64,000 nt of DNA, taken from positions 3,410,001 through 3,474,000 of the forward strand of contig CBDIDG010000006.1 in assembly GCA_965277615.1 (NCBI GenBank), given 5' to 3'. The translations under genes and the position numbers were made by a program. This document shows, piece by piece, positions 10,904 to 19,919 of this stretch (position 1 is its first letter; the number at the start of each line of letters is the position of its first letter). Below the pieces are notes generated by a model, which saw only the letters and a program-made list of their open reading frames with translations, had not been told where the DNA came from and ran no database searches. The DNA comes from Bog-532 sp965277615 (GTDB lineage: Bacteria; Actinomycetota; Actinomycetes; Streptosporangiales; Streptosporangiaceae).

Positions 10904-12148
10904 GTGCCGAACGCCACGACCAGCCCGACCGCACCGAGCCCAATCTCCGGCACTTCAGCGGTGCCGCTCAGCCTGGATGATGCCCGCCGCCTGACCCTGC
11001 GGGCGCAGGGGTTCATCGGGGCCTCGGCGCGCAAGGGCGGCGTGCCCGCGATGCTGCGCCGGCTGGGCGGCGTCCAGCTGGACACGATCAGCGTGCTGGC
11101 CCGTTCGCACGAGCTGGTGGCCTACGCCCGGCTCGGCGCGGTACCGCGCGCCCGAATCGAGCGGGCCTACTGGCCCTCGGCCCAGCCGCAGACGTTCGAG
11201 TACTGGGCCCATGCCGCCTGCCTGCTGCCGATCGGGGAATGGCCCTGGTACGCGTTCCGGCGGCGGTGGTACCGCAACCGGGGCATGCGCTGGCATCAGG
11301 TGTCGGAGCGAGCCTGCCAGGAAGTGCGGGCCAAGCTGGCCGCCGAGGGTCCGCTGACCGCCACCCAGCTGGGCGGGGCCAAGGGCGGCGGCCCGTGGTG
11401 GGACTGGTCCGAGGTCAAGGTGGCGGCCGAGTGGCTGCTGGACATCGGTGAGCTGGTCTGCGTGCGCCGGGACGGCTGGCGGCGGATCTACGACCTGCCC
11501 GAGCGGGTGCTGCCGCCGGAGCTGTTGGCCGCCGACCCGGACGACGCGGCCTGCGTCAGCCACCTGGTCGGAGTGGCTACCCGGGCCCTGGGCGCGGCCA
11601 CCCACAACGATCTGGTCGACTACCACCGGCTGCAGAGCGTGCTCAGCGCCCAGCCGAGCCGGAACGGCTACCTGGACGACGCCGCGCAGGCGGCCGGGCT
11701 GGTGCCGGTCACCTTCCCCGGACCGCGTTCGGCCGTGCCAGGCTGGGCCGACCCGGCCGCGCTGGCGGCCGAGGAGGAGGCGGGCCGGGAGCGGCACCGG
11801 GTCACGCTGCTGTCGCCGTTCGACTCGCTGGTGTGGGACCGCAAGCGCACCCGTCGGCTGTTCGGCTTCGAGCACAGCCTGGAGGCCTACGTACCCAAGG
11901 CCAGGCGCGTGCACGGGTACTTCGTCATGCCCCTGCTGGCCGGCGGCCGCCTGGTCGGCCGGGTCGATCCGGCGCGCGAGGGCCGCACCCTCGTCGCCCG
12001 CAAGCTCACCCTGGACCGCCCCTCCGCCGCCGAGCCCATGGCCCGCGCGCTGAAGGAGGCCGCCACCTGGGTCAACTGCGACTACGTAGAGCTGGAACAA
12101 GTCGAGCCCACCTCAGCCACCGATCGCCTCCGAGCCCTCCTCAAGTAA
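10904..12148 (+). CDS. AlkZ/YcaQ-like DNA glycosylase (winged-helix, HTH_42)
   Basis: 414 residues of the winged-helix HTH_42 family. The N-terminal VQLDT (Gln58, Asp60) matches the QxD catalytic motif of the YcaQ branch, which unhooks DNA interstrand crosslinks and removes bulky alkylated bases. The conserved C-terminal block is LLSPFDSLVWDRKRTRRLFGF followed by VHGYFVMPLLAGGRLVGRVDP. The GTG start at 10904 has no clear ribosome binding site. This could be genome defence or self-resistance to an alkylating product, but no biosynthetic cluster is nearby. Confidence 0.85.
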   Translation: MPNATTSPTAPSPISGTSAVPLSLDDARRLTLRAQGFIGASARKGGVPAMLRRLGGVQLDTISVLARSHELVAYARLGAVPRARIERAYWPSAQPQTFEYWAHAACLLPIGEWPWYAFRRRWYRNRGMRWHQVSERACQEVRAKLAAEGPLTATQLGGAKGGGPWWDWSEVKVAAEWLLDIGELVCVRRDGWRRIYDLPERVLPPELLAADPDDAACVSHLVGVATRALGAATHNDLVDYHRLQSVLSAQPSRNGYLDDAAQAAGLVPVTFPGPRSAVPGWADPAALAAEEEAGRERHRVTLLSPFDSLVWDRKRTRRLFGFEHSLEAYVPKARRVHGYFVMPLLAGGRLVGRVDPAREGRTLVARKLTLDRPSAAEPMARALKEAATWVNCDYVELEQVEPTSATDRLRALLK

Positions 12149-12278
12149 CGCAGCGACTCGCGGGCGGCCGTACTGAGCATGCTGTGGTTTGCGGGACGGG
12201 AGGAGCGGAGGAGTCCGGGGTCGCCCCGCCTGGCCGCGCCACGCCACCTGGTCGATGGCGCCAAAGGGCCGGCCATAG

Positions 12279-13788
12279 CCCAATGCCGCTGATTTAAGGG
12301 CTGGGTGGGCCGGTGGCTGGTGTGGTGATGGTGATGGTGCGGGTGATGTGGCCGGTGAGGTGGGCGCGTGCGGCGCGTCGTTTGGTGGTGCTGGTCAGGC
12401 GCAGGCGGGGGTAGCTGCGCTGGCGGCGGGGTGGCAGCAAGGTGGCAAGTGCTTCGGTGGTGATGCCGGTGGCGGCGGTCATCGTGGTCAGAGCGCGGCG
12501 GATGGCGCGCAAGGTGATGGTGTAGGAGATCCGGTCGGGGTCGTGGCCGCCGGTGGCGGCGGCATGGGTGCGGGCGGTGTGGGTGAGCTGGCAGGCGCAG
12601 AGCAGGGCCCAGATTTCCTGGGCGATGCCGGCGGGGTGGCGGGAGCGCAGGATCTGGCGGGGGCCGCGGGTGAAGGTTTTCAGGTCGCGGTAGCTGGTTT
12701 CTGTTTCCCGGCGCTGGGCGTAGCAGGCGGCCAGTTCGGCGGCAGGAGCGGTATGCGGGTCGGCCAGGGTGGTGATGAGCCGGCAGTGCTCAGTGCGGGG
12801 CGGCTGGCCGGCGGGGGTGATGGTCAGGGTGGCGTCGATGAGGCGGACGGGCAGCCCGGCGGGTGTTTCTGCCAGGATCTGGCCGCGGCGGCGGGCGTTG
12901 GCGTGCCGCTGCCCCGTCTTGGGGGTGGCCAGCACGGACCGGGCTGAGCCGTCGGGCAGCACGTCCAGGACGGGTAACCACTGGCTGGCTTTGACCCGGA
13001 CCAGGAGGTCCGCGCCGGTGGCGGCGAGGGTGGCCGAGACCCGGTAGCCGCCGAAGTTCCGGTCGGCCAGTATCAGCATCCCCGGCCCGAGCTGGCCGCG
13101 GGCGGCCAGGGTGCGGGCCAGGTCCTGCTCGCTGGCCCGGGGGGCGCGGCGGCCACGGAAGGCCGCGTCGATGATCCCGCGGGTGCCGCAGGCGATCACC
13201 GTGACCAGCCGGACCTGCGGGAAAGCACCCGGGCCGCCGCCACCGGCGGGCGGGGCGCCGAACGCGGCCAGGTTGGCTGCCGAGTACGGCACGTCCACCG
13301 TGGTGCCATCCAGGGCGGTCAGCAGCCGCCCGAACGCCCACGCGCCAGGGGTATCGCCGCTGGCCAGCGGGCCTGCCAGGGCCCTGAACAGCATCCGCAG
13401 CGGGGCCGGCCCGGCCCGGCGGCGGGCCCGGGCCAGCGCCCCGGTCCCGGGCACATGCCAGCCCCCCGGCCCGGCCAGCGGGCCCAGCCAGCCCGCCAGC
13501 TTGGCCGCCACCTCGCCATAGCCGTCGCCGTGAAACAGGGCGCAGCCCAGCACGAACACCACCACCGCCACCGCCGGCAGCAGCCGGCGGCGCCGCTCGG
13601 CGCATCCCGTGGCGATCACCGCCTGCTCGATCAGATCCAGCGGCAACATGGCATCAGCAGGCAGCGCGGTGGCACCATAGGCAGGCAACGAAGCTCCCGG
13701 AACAGACGGCGATCTCGGCAGAAACCGTCCTACCAGGAGCTTCGTTCCTTTTCACCCCACCACCCCGCCCTAAGTCAGCGGCATTGGG
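12279..13788. mobile_element. Complete IS4-type insertion sequence, 1510 bp, with 6-bp target duplication
   Basis: The left end begins CCCAATGCCGCTGATTTA and the right end, read inward on the minus strand, begins CCCAATGCCGCTGACTTA (17 of 18 identical); similarity continues for about 15 bp with one gap. The hexamer CCATAG abuts both ends directly (12273-12278 and 13789-13794), which indicates a target-site duplication. One transposase gene fills the element. Ends, duplication and ORF are all intact, so the insertion is probably recent and possibly active. Confidence 0.92.
12294..13688 (-). CDS. IS4-family DDE transposase
   Basis: 464 residues. The DDE triad can be placed at LDGTTVDVP (first Asp), LILADRNFGGY (second Asp) and QRRETETSYRDLKTF (Glu within the Y-R-E-K-like signature). 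The N-terminus has the DUF4096-like hydrophobic helix bundle common in actinobacterial IS4 transposases. The Thr/Arg-rich tail (AHLTGHITRTITITT) ends 15 bp inside the left end of the element. The frame is uninterrupted. Confidence 0.93.
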   Translation of the reverse strand: MPAYGATALPADAMLPLDLIEQAVIATGCAERRRRLLPAVAVVVFVLGCALFHGDGYGEVAAKLAGWLGPLAGPGGWHVPGTGALARARRRAGPAPLRMLFRALAGPLASGDTPGAWAFGRLLTALDGTTVDVPYSAANLAAFGAPPAGGGGPGAFPQVRLVTVIACGTRGIIDAAFRGRRAPRASEQDLARTLAARGQLGPGMLILADRNFGGYRVSATLAATGADLLVRVKASQWLPVLDVLPDGSARSVLATPKTGQRHANARRRGQILAETPAGLPVRLIDATLTITPAGQPPRTEHCRLITTLADPHTAPAAELAACYAQRRETETSYRDLKTFTRGPRQILRSRHPAGIAQEIWALLCACQLTHTARTHAAATGGHDPDRISYTITLRAIRRALTTMTAATGITTEALATLLPPRRQRSYPRLRLTSTTKRRAARAHLTGHITRTITITTPATGPPSP

Positions 13789-13794
13789 CCATAG

Positions 13795-13945
13795 CCGGGT
13801 CGATGGCGCCATTGGCACCATTGGCAGGTACAGACCCTGCGGGGTGAGAGGCCCATGAGGCGGTTGTGACGTCCGGGCTGGGCAGGGCGCGTCCGGGGTC
13901 GCGGCCCGCGGAGGTCCGCCAGGCGGGGGCCCTGCGGGGTCCAAG
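13795..13945. repeat. Dispersed repeat, copy next to the IS element
   Basis: This noncoding stretch begins with GATGGCGCCATTGG, contains CAGACCCTGC, then GAGAGGCCCATGAGGCGG, then CCGGGCTG and GCGTCCG, and ends TCCGCCAGG. The same ordered blocks recur at 48906-49020. A truncated piece (TGGCGCCAAAGGG, 12256-12268) lies on the other side of the IS. The IS thus landed inside or beside a member of this repeat family. Confidence 0.8.
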
Positions 13946-13965
13946 GGACAGCCTCCGGCGGCGTC

Positions 13966-14688
13966 TCAGCGCAGCTCGATGAGCTTCTCGCGGACGGCGA
14001 TCATGACGGCTTCCATCCGGGAGTGGATCTGGAGCTTCTCCAGGATGTTGCGCACGTGGTTCTTGACCGTGTTCTCGGAGATGAACAGTTCCTTGGCGAT
14101 ATCGCGGTTGTTCATGCCCCGGGCGACCAGCTTGAGGACTTCCATCTCACGGTCGGTGAGCTTGGGCGCGGGTACCTGCTGGGGGCGCTCTTCCTCCTGG
14201 TCACGGCGGCCCAGGGTGGCGAACTCGGTCAGTAGCTTGCCGGCCATTGAGGGGTTGATCAGGGACTGGCCGCCGTACACGGAGCGCACCGCGTCGGCCA
14301 CCTCGTCCAGCGGGATGTCCTTGAGCAGGTAGCCGCTGGCCCCCGAGCGGATCGCCTCGAAGAGGTCCTCCTCCTCGTCGCTGATGGTCAGCATGACGAT
14401 CCGCGCGCTGGGAGCGGCCTCCTTCATGGCCCGCGCCGCTTCGATGCCGCTGGTCTTGGGCATGCGGATGTCCATCAGCACCACGTCGGGCAGCGCCTCG
14501 CCGGCCCGGGTCACCGCCTCCGCGCCGTCGCTGGCCTGGCCGACCAGTTCGATGTCCGGCTCTTCGACCAGGACCATCTCCAGGCCGCGCCGGAACAGCG
14601 CGTGGTCATCGGCGATCAGCACGCGGATCGGGTCGGGGGCCTTCCCGCCGGGCCCGCTGCCGCCGGGATCACCGGAACCCTCGCTCAT
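13966..14688 (-). CDS. NarL/LuxR-type response regulator
   Basis: 240 residues from the ATG at 14688, chosen because GGAGGAGACAGC precedes it. The receiver domain is about residues 21-140, with phospho-acceptor Asp73 in VVLMDIRMP and the Lys in YLLKDIP. The C-terminal LuxR helix-turn-helix is LTDREMEVLKLVARGMNNRDIAKELFISENTVKNHV. No histidine kinase is adjacent, so its partner is elsewhere. It lies downstream of hpf on the same strand, after about 200 bp. Confidence 0.93.
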   Translation of the reverse strand: MSEGSGDPGGSGPGGKAPDPIRVLIADDHALFRRGLEMVLVEEPDIELVGQASDGAEAVTRAGEALPDVVLMDIRMPKTSGIEAARAMKEAAPSARIVMLTISDEEEDLFEAIRSGASGYLLKDIPLDEVADAVRSVYGGQSLINPSMAGKLLTEFATLGRRDQEEERPQQVPAPKLTDREMEVLKLVARGMNNRDIAKELFISENTVKNHVRNILEKLQIHSRMEAVMIAVREKLIELR

Positions 14689-14884
14689 GCTGTCTCCTCC
14701 CACCAACGACCGGGCCGCCGGGGACGGGCCGGATCGGCTGGCCGGGACGGGCTGGCTCAGCCCGCCCCGTCCTAGCCGGTACAACGCTCATGCCACGACT
14801 CTGGCTGAGCCATGCCACGGTGCGCAAATCAGGCGCGCCGGGGCCAGCGGGGCGCTGGCCCCGGCGCGGCCGGCATCCGGCCGT

Positions 14885-15583
14885 TTACGCGGAGTCTTCC
14901 ATCAATCGGATCACACCGTAGTCATAACCCCGTCGCCGGTACACGACGCTGAACTGGTCGCACTCCCGATCGTGGAACAGGAAGAAATCGTGCCCCACCA
15001 GTTCCATCTCCAGCAGGGCCTGGTCGATCGTCATCGGCTCGGCGTGGTGCAACTTCTCCCGGACGACGACCGGGCACTCGCCCTCCATCTGGATCGGCAC
15101 GAGGTGGGCGGCGGCCGATTCTTCCCCGTCCGGAGTACTGTGGCCGTTCCGCGACGCCACCGGGGCGAGGTCACCCAGCGGGTCCAGCGGATCGCCAAAT
15201 ATGTCTGGTGGCCCCGGGTCGGCCACCGCGGCGCCCGCGGCCGGGACCCCGGCCCGCACGGGTTCGCGGTCGCCGTGGCGCGCGTCCTTGCGGCGGTCAC
15301 AGGAGCGGCGGAGCCGGTTCTCGAGCTTGGCGAAGGCCATGTCGAGCGCGGTGTAGCGGTCGTCCGCGGCCGCCTCGGCCCGGACGACCGGGCCACGCGA
15401 GCGGATGGTCAGCTCAACCCGTTCCCGGCCCTTGGACTGCCGCGGGTTGCGCTCCTGCGTAATCTCCACGTCAATCCGGATCGCCTTGTGATCCAGCTTT
15501 CCGATTTTGGCGAGCTTCCCTTCCGCGTGCTGGCGGAAGCGCTCGGGGACGTTAGTGCGCCGGCTCCTGAAAACAATGTCCAT
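14885..15583 (-). CDS. hpf: Long-form ribosome hibernation promoting factor
   Basis: 232 residues from the ATG at 15583, with GAGGGG 6-10 nt upstream. The N-terminal S30AE domain (MDIVFRSRRTNVPERFRQHAEGKLAKI, about residues 1-105) binds the 30S decoding centre. A Pro/Asp-rich linker leads to the C-terminal dimerisation domain (VREKLHHAEPMTIDQALLEMELVGHDFFLFHD). Long HPF forms 100S ribosome dimers in stationary phase. In Mycobacterium a comF-like gene lies between hpf and lpqB; here that position is empty. Confidence 0.96.
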   Translation of the reverse strand: MDIVFRSRRTNVPERFRQHAEGKLAKIGKLDHKAIRIDVEITQERNPRQSKGRERVELTIRSRGPVVRAEAAADDRYTALDMAFAKLENRLRRSCDRRKDARHGDREPVRAGVPAAGAAVADPGPPDIFGDPLDPLGDLAPVASRNGHSTPDGEESAAAHLVPIQMEGECPVVVREKLHHAEPMTIDQALLEMELVGHDFFLFHDRECDQFSVVYRRRGYDYGVIRLMEDSA

Positions 15584-16107
15584 GGCGATCCCCTCGGTAG
15601 GCGATTCGTTGCGGCACCCGCCCGGCCGACCTGGTCTTCGTCCCCACATCCGCCTGCTGAGAGTTTCGCGGCATCTCTATGACCACTACTGCTCTTCTCC
15701 CGGCCCAGCAGACCCGGTGTCCGCTGGCGGGGCAGGACTTACTTCTAAGCCGCACCGTGATCGGTCGACGAGAAGTCGCCTTACGTGGGCCGTTTAGCCT
15801 GCGGCTGGCATCGGCTAGCCAGGACGGGACCATCCCCGGAGACATGCTCAGGGGATCCGGCCTGGCGCAACCACGGACCCGGACGGGTGCCATGCGTGAA
15901 CGGTATCCGCATCCGGCCCGATTGTCAGTAGCCAAACGTGTTCAAAAAGTAACTGATCACTCACCTAAAGTGGCGTTCCGGGGTCCGATTTGCCATAACG
16001 GACAGGTTGAGTTCTCATAACGGTCGCCATAAGGACACGCCGGCTGGGGTGAGCCGGGCGGGTCCCGGTGCGGGTCGGATCCGGGCCCGGCCTACCCCGG
16101 CCGACCG
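15584..16107. other. 524-bp spacer upstream of hpf, with CATAACGG direct repeats
   Basis: No ORF with a credible start is present. The octamer CATAACGG occurs at 15994-16001 and 16016-16023, exactly 22 bp apart, so on the same DNA face about two helical turns apart. This is compatible with a dimeric activator or repressor site in the hpf promoter region. The regulator is not identifiable, and I could not place a convincing -10/-35 pair. Confidence 0.45.
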
Positions 16108-17901
16108 TCAGCCGGGGTAGGCCGGGCTGCGGCCAGCTCCGACGACCCCGCTCCACAGGCCGCCGGGCGTGGCCAGCGTGGTCAGCTGACCGTTGGGCAG
16201 CTCAGCCACCAGCGGGTTGGCCGAGCCGTCAGCGGTGATCGAGGTGATGCCCTTGGTGGCTGGGTACGGGATGATGTTCCCGCCGTTGATGGTCACCTCG
16301 TCCAGCACGGGATGGCCGGACGCGTCCTGCAGCGCGAGCACGTGGTCCGAGTCGTACCAGGCCAGCGACGTGAGGTTGAGGTTGTCCGCGCTGATCGGCA
16401 CGGCCGTACCGAGGTGAGCCTGCTTCCCGGAACGGACGATCGCGGCCAGCAGCAGCTGGGTGCCGCTCGGGCCGGAGACGAGCAGGGCGAAGCGCACTCC
16501 GTCGGGGGCGACCTTCAGCGCGGTCACCTTCTCCCCGGCCGGCAGCATGTCGGTGATCTGCAGGGCCGAGCCGCCGTGACCAGGAATCATCCAGATCTGG
16601 CCGTCCTGGACGGCCCACAGGTCGTCATGGATGTCCCAGCTCAGCGAGGTGAACCGGCTGTTCACGCGGAGCGTCAGCGTGCTCTTGCTGGTCAGCGTGC
16701 CGGTGTACAAGCTGCCGCCGGTGCCGAGGCCGGCCACGTAGCGGCCGTCCGGCGACACGGCGACCTGGGTCAGCGGGATGTCCCCCGAGCCCGCCTGCCC
16801 GGCCACCAGCGCGCCCTGTGGCGCGTTGGCCTGGGCCGAGCCGGACAGCGATCGGACCGCCCCGTGGCTGTCGATGTAGTAGAAGCTGGCGTGGCCCGCT
16901 GCGGACGGCACGTAGCTGTCGTAGGAGCTGATCTGCTGGACCGGGCTGTCCTGGCCGGCGTTCCACGGGGCGCCGTTGATCTCCAGCTCGACCGACTGGA
17001 TGGTCGGCTCGTCGGAACTCGAGCCCGCCAGCGTCCACAGCAGCTGGGCCGACATCTGGTGCAGCGCGTCCTCGCTGGCGCCGTAGACCGCGCCGCCGAG
17101 GTTGACCACAGCGGTGCCGCCGTCCAGGGACACCGTCAGCAGCTTGGTGCCGGCCGGGAACGCCGTCTGCACGGCGTTGCGCAGCCAGCCCGATGGCGGG
17201 GCCATCACCACCCGCACCAGCTGCTTGACCAGGTCGGCCGGGGTGGCCTCCTCGGGCACGTAGATCGGGTCCGGCACCAGCGTCTGCTCGGCCGGGTCGA
17301 AGAAGTAGATGTTGCGCGGCTGGTAGACGTGCACGAAGTCGGACTGGGTCAGCAGCACCTGGCCGGGCGCGCTGGAGATACGCCACTGGTTGTTCCGCTG
17401 GACCAGGACGAACTTCTCCTCGGTCGTGCCCTGGCTGTGCGATGAGATCGAGTACTGCCCGCTGTTGGACAGCTTGCCCAGCACCGTCCCGCTGACCTGA
17501 ACCACGGCGGTGTTCTTGGTCTGGCGTGAGCCGCTGGCCGTGTCCGACAGCGGGCTCGCCCGGCTGGAGATCTGGCTGAACACCGTCACCGCCAGCCCCG
17601 GATGCCAGTCCCGGCTGGCCGCGGGCACCAGGTACTCGCGGGCCACCGCGTGGTCGTTGGCGAAGCTGGCGTTGGCGGCCAGGAAGCCGGACACGATCTG
17701 GTCCGGCCTCCAGTTGTGCCCCGGCGCGACCGGGATCGGCTGCAGGTAGTACTGACCGCCGCCGGCGTTGCCCTGGGTGACGTTCACCGCCTGGACGTGA
17801 CCGCTGGTGGGGACGGTGACGCAGCCGGCCACCAGCACCGCGAAGGCTACGAGCATCACCGCGAGCCACCCCGGGCGTGGCCGGCGCGGCACTTCAGCCA
17901 C
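16108..17901 (-). CDS. lpqB: Lipoprotein LpqB, partner of the MtrAB system
   Basis: 597 residues from the GTG at 17901, which overlaps the mtrB stop (GTGGCTGA). An earlier ATG at 17940 is possible, but the later start gives a normal 26-residue lipoprotein signal: Arg-rich n-region, hydrophobic core, and lipobox LVAG before Cys. The mature part has a GerMN domain (YVPEEATPADLVKQLVRV) and a C-terminal beta-propeller with ISADGSANPLVAEL-type blades. In mycobacteria LpqB contacts MtrB on the outer face and tunes MtrA phosphorylation and cell-wall homeostasis. Confidence 0.95.
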   Translation of the reverse strand: MAEVPRRPRPGWLAVMLVAFAVLVAGCVTVPTSGHVQAVNVTQGNAGGGQYYLQPIPVAPGHNWRPDQIVSGFLAANASFANDHAVAREYLVPAASRDWHPGLAVTVFSQISSRASPLSDTASGSRQTKNTAVVQVSGTVLGKLSNSGQYSISSHSQGTTEEKFVLVQRNNQWRISSAPGQVLLTQSDFVHVYQPRNIYFFDPAEQTLVPDPIYVPEEATPADLVKQLVRVVMAPPSGWLRNAVQTAFPAGTKLLTVSLDGGTAVVNLGGAVYGASEDALHQMSAQLLWTLAGSSSDEPTIQSVELEINGAPWNAGQDSPVQQISSYDSYVPSAAGHASFYYIDSHGAVRSLSGSAQANAPQGALVAGQAGSGDIPLTQVAVSPDGRYVAGLGTGGSLYTGTLTSKSTLTLRVNSRFTSLSWDIHDDLWAVQDGQIWMIPGHGGSALQITDMLPAGEKVTALKVAPDGVRFALLVSGPSGTQLLLAAIVRSGKQAHLGTAVPISADNLNLTSLAWYDSDHVLALQDASGHPVLDEVTINGGNIIPYPATKGITSITADGSANPLVAELPNGQLTTLATPGGLWSGVVGAGRSPAYPG

Positions 17902-19846
17902 GCGAACCCACCCCGGTCCCGCTGGAGCCGCTGGCGTCATCGGTCGCGGCCTCGGCTACGGCCGGGCTGGCGGGCGACGGGTTGAGCTGGCCCGGCAGGA
18001 GCAGGCCGCCCGGCATGATCTCGCCCAGCGCGGTGATGGCGTCGGTGTCGTCGGGCACCAGCGGCAACGGCGAACCGACCAGCTTCTGCCCGGCCACGCG
18101 CGGGATCGTCAGCCGGAAGACCGAGCCTTTGCCCGGCATACCCCAGGCCTGCAGCCAGCCGCCGTGCAGCTGGGCGTCCTCCAGCGCGATGGCCAAACCC
18201 AGCCCGGTACCGCCGGTGGTCCGGGCCCGGGCCGGGTCGGCCCGCCAGAACCGGTCGAACACCAGCTGCTCCTGGCCCGGCTTGAGGCCGACGCCATGGT
18301 CTCGCACGGCCACCGCGATCGCATCCCGGTCTGCGGCCACGGTCACGATCACGTCGTTGCCTTCGCCGTGCTCGACCGCGTTGACCAGCAGGTTACGCAG
18401 GATGCGCTCGACCCGGCGGTGGTCCGCGTCAGCCATGCAGGGCTCGGCGGGCAACCGGAACTCGATCCGCGAGCCGCGCCGTTCGGCCAGCTGCTGGGCG
18501 TCGTCGGCGGCGCGGCGGGCGATGTCACTGATGTCCACCGAGTCCGGATCCAGCGTGGCCGCGTTGGCGTCGTACCGGCTGATCTCCAGCAGGTCCTCCA
18601 GCAGGGACTGGAACCGGTCCAGCTGCCCCTGGAGCAACTCGGCCGACCGGGCGCCGACCGCGTCGAAGGAGTCCTTGGCCTCCAGCAGCACATCGGCGGC
18701 CATCTTGATCGTGGTCAGCGGGGTGCGGAGCTCGTGCGAGACGTCGGACACGAACTGCCGTTGCAGCTGAGACAGCTCCTCGAGCTCGCGCAGCTTGTCC
18801 TGCAGGCTGGCCGCCATGTCGTTGAACGACGTGGCCAGCGCGGCCAGGTCGTCCGCTCCGCGGACCCGCATCCGCTCGCCGAGACGGCCGGCCGACAGCC
18901 GCTGGGCCGCTTGGGCGGCATGCCGGACCGGGATCACCACCCAGCGGGTGACCAGCGAGGCGATCAGGGCCAGCAGCACGATCAGGGCCAGCCCGGCACC
19001 GACCAGCGTGCGCTGGACCAGCGACAGCGTCTGCTGCTCCTGGACCATCGGGAACAGGTAGTACAGCTGGTAGTAGTTGCCCAGCGGGGTGCCGACGGCC
19101 AAGCCGGGCTGGTCGCCGCGGCCGAGCGTGGACACGATGATCGTCGGCGCGTAGTAGACCTTGCCCGACCCGTAGCGCATCTGTTCGGCCTGCACGCTGG
19201 CGGACAGGGCCGGCGGGATGCTGGCTCCGGGGTCGGCCCCACCGGCCACGCCGCCGATGTAGAACGGGGATTTGACCCGCGACGGGTTGACCTCGATGAC
19301 CACGATGTAGCTGCTGTTGTTGCCGCTGGCGTCCTGCAGCTCCTGCGCGGTCGGGTACAGGAAGTTGTTGGCGATCGCGGCCGAGGTCGGCGCCCGGGTC
19401 AGGTTGGCGTTGCTCTCAGCCACGGTCAGGCCCTGGGACACCTGGGCCGTCGCGGACTTCTCCTTGTTCAGCAGCAGGCCGTCGGAGATCTGCTGGGTCA
19501 GGAAGAACCCGAGCACCGCGATGACCAGCGTGGACAGCGCCAGCGTGGTCGTGACCACCCGCAGCTGGAGCGACCGGCGCCAGCGGCGGCGCAGCTGGTC
19601 GGCCCGCTCCCGCTGGAACTTGCGGGCCGCCTTGAGTGGCCGCTTGGCCTGCCGGGGTAGCCGGCGTCCGACCATCCGAACCAGGCGCGACTGCCGAACG
19701 ATCTTGTACCAGCCGCGGCGCTTTTTCTTTTTCTTGTTGGTCTTCTTGCCGCCCTGACGTGCGGGCAGCCGCGAACCACGGGCCGCGCCACCGGCACCCG
19801 GCTCGCTACGGCCCTGCTTCTCGGCCGCCGTACTAGGCGCAGTCAT
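17894..19846 (-). CDS. mtrB: Sensor histidine kinase MtrB
   Basis: 650 residues. A long basic N-terminus (KKTNKKKKKRR) is followed by TM1 (VVTTTLALSTLVIAVLGFFL), an extracytoplasmic sensor region, TM2 (LVGAGLALIVLLALIASLV) and HAMP. The H box is DVSHELRTPLTTIK, followed by N, D and F boxes (LLVNAVEHGEG, DHGVGL, FDRFWR) and GGTGLGLAI. The C-terminal Ser/Gly/Ala-rich tail is not in the kinase fold. It phosphorylates MtrA, with roles in division, cell-wall growth and osmotic response. Confidence 0.97.
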   Translation of the reverse strand: MTAPSTAAEKQGRSEPGAGGAARGSRLPARQGGKKTNKKKKKRRGWYKIVRQSRLVRMVGRRLPRQAKRPLKAARKFQRERADQLRRRWRRSLQLRVVTTTLALSTLVIAVLGFFLTQQISDGLLLNKEKSATAQVSQGLTVAESNANLTRAPTSAAIANNFLYPTAQELQDASGNNSSYIVVIEVNPSRVKSPFYIGGVAGGADPGASIPPALSASVQAEQMRYGSGKVYYAPTIIVSTLGRGDQPGLAVGTPLGNYYQLYYLFPMVQEQQTLSLVQRTLVGAGLALIVLLALIASLVTRWVVIPVRHAAQAAQRLSAGRLGERMRVRGADDLAALATSFNDMAASLQDKLRELEELSQLQRQFVSDVSHELRTPLTTIKMAADVLLEAKDSFDAVGARSAELLQGQLDRFQSLLEDLLEISRYDANAATLDPDSVDISDIARRAADDAQQLAERRGSRIEFRLPAEPCMADADHRRVERILRNLLVNAVEHGEGNDVIVTVAADRDAIAVAVRDHGVGLKPGQEQLVFDRFWRADPARARTTGGTGLGLAIALEDAQLHGGWLQAWGMPGKGSVFRLTIPRVAGQKLVGSPLPLVPDDTDAITALGEIMPGGLLLPGQLNPSPASPAVAEAATDDASGSSGTGVGSRG

Positions 19847-19919
19847 CCCTACGATCGCTCATCGGGAGCAGCATAAGCCGTCCACCGGGGGGCTTCCAGG
19901 CCTCTCGCGGCGGAACCGC

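Noticed and set aside
12347..13521. Plus-strand open frames opposite the transposase
   Set aside because: Gly/Ala-rich antisense shadows with no ribosome binding sites; the minus strand encodes a complete DDE transposase.
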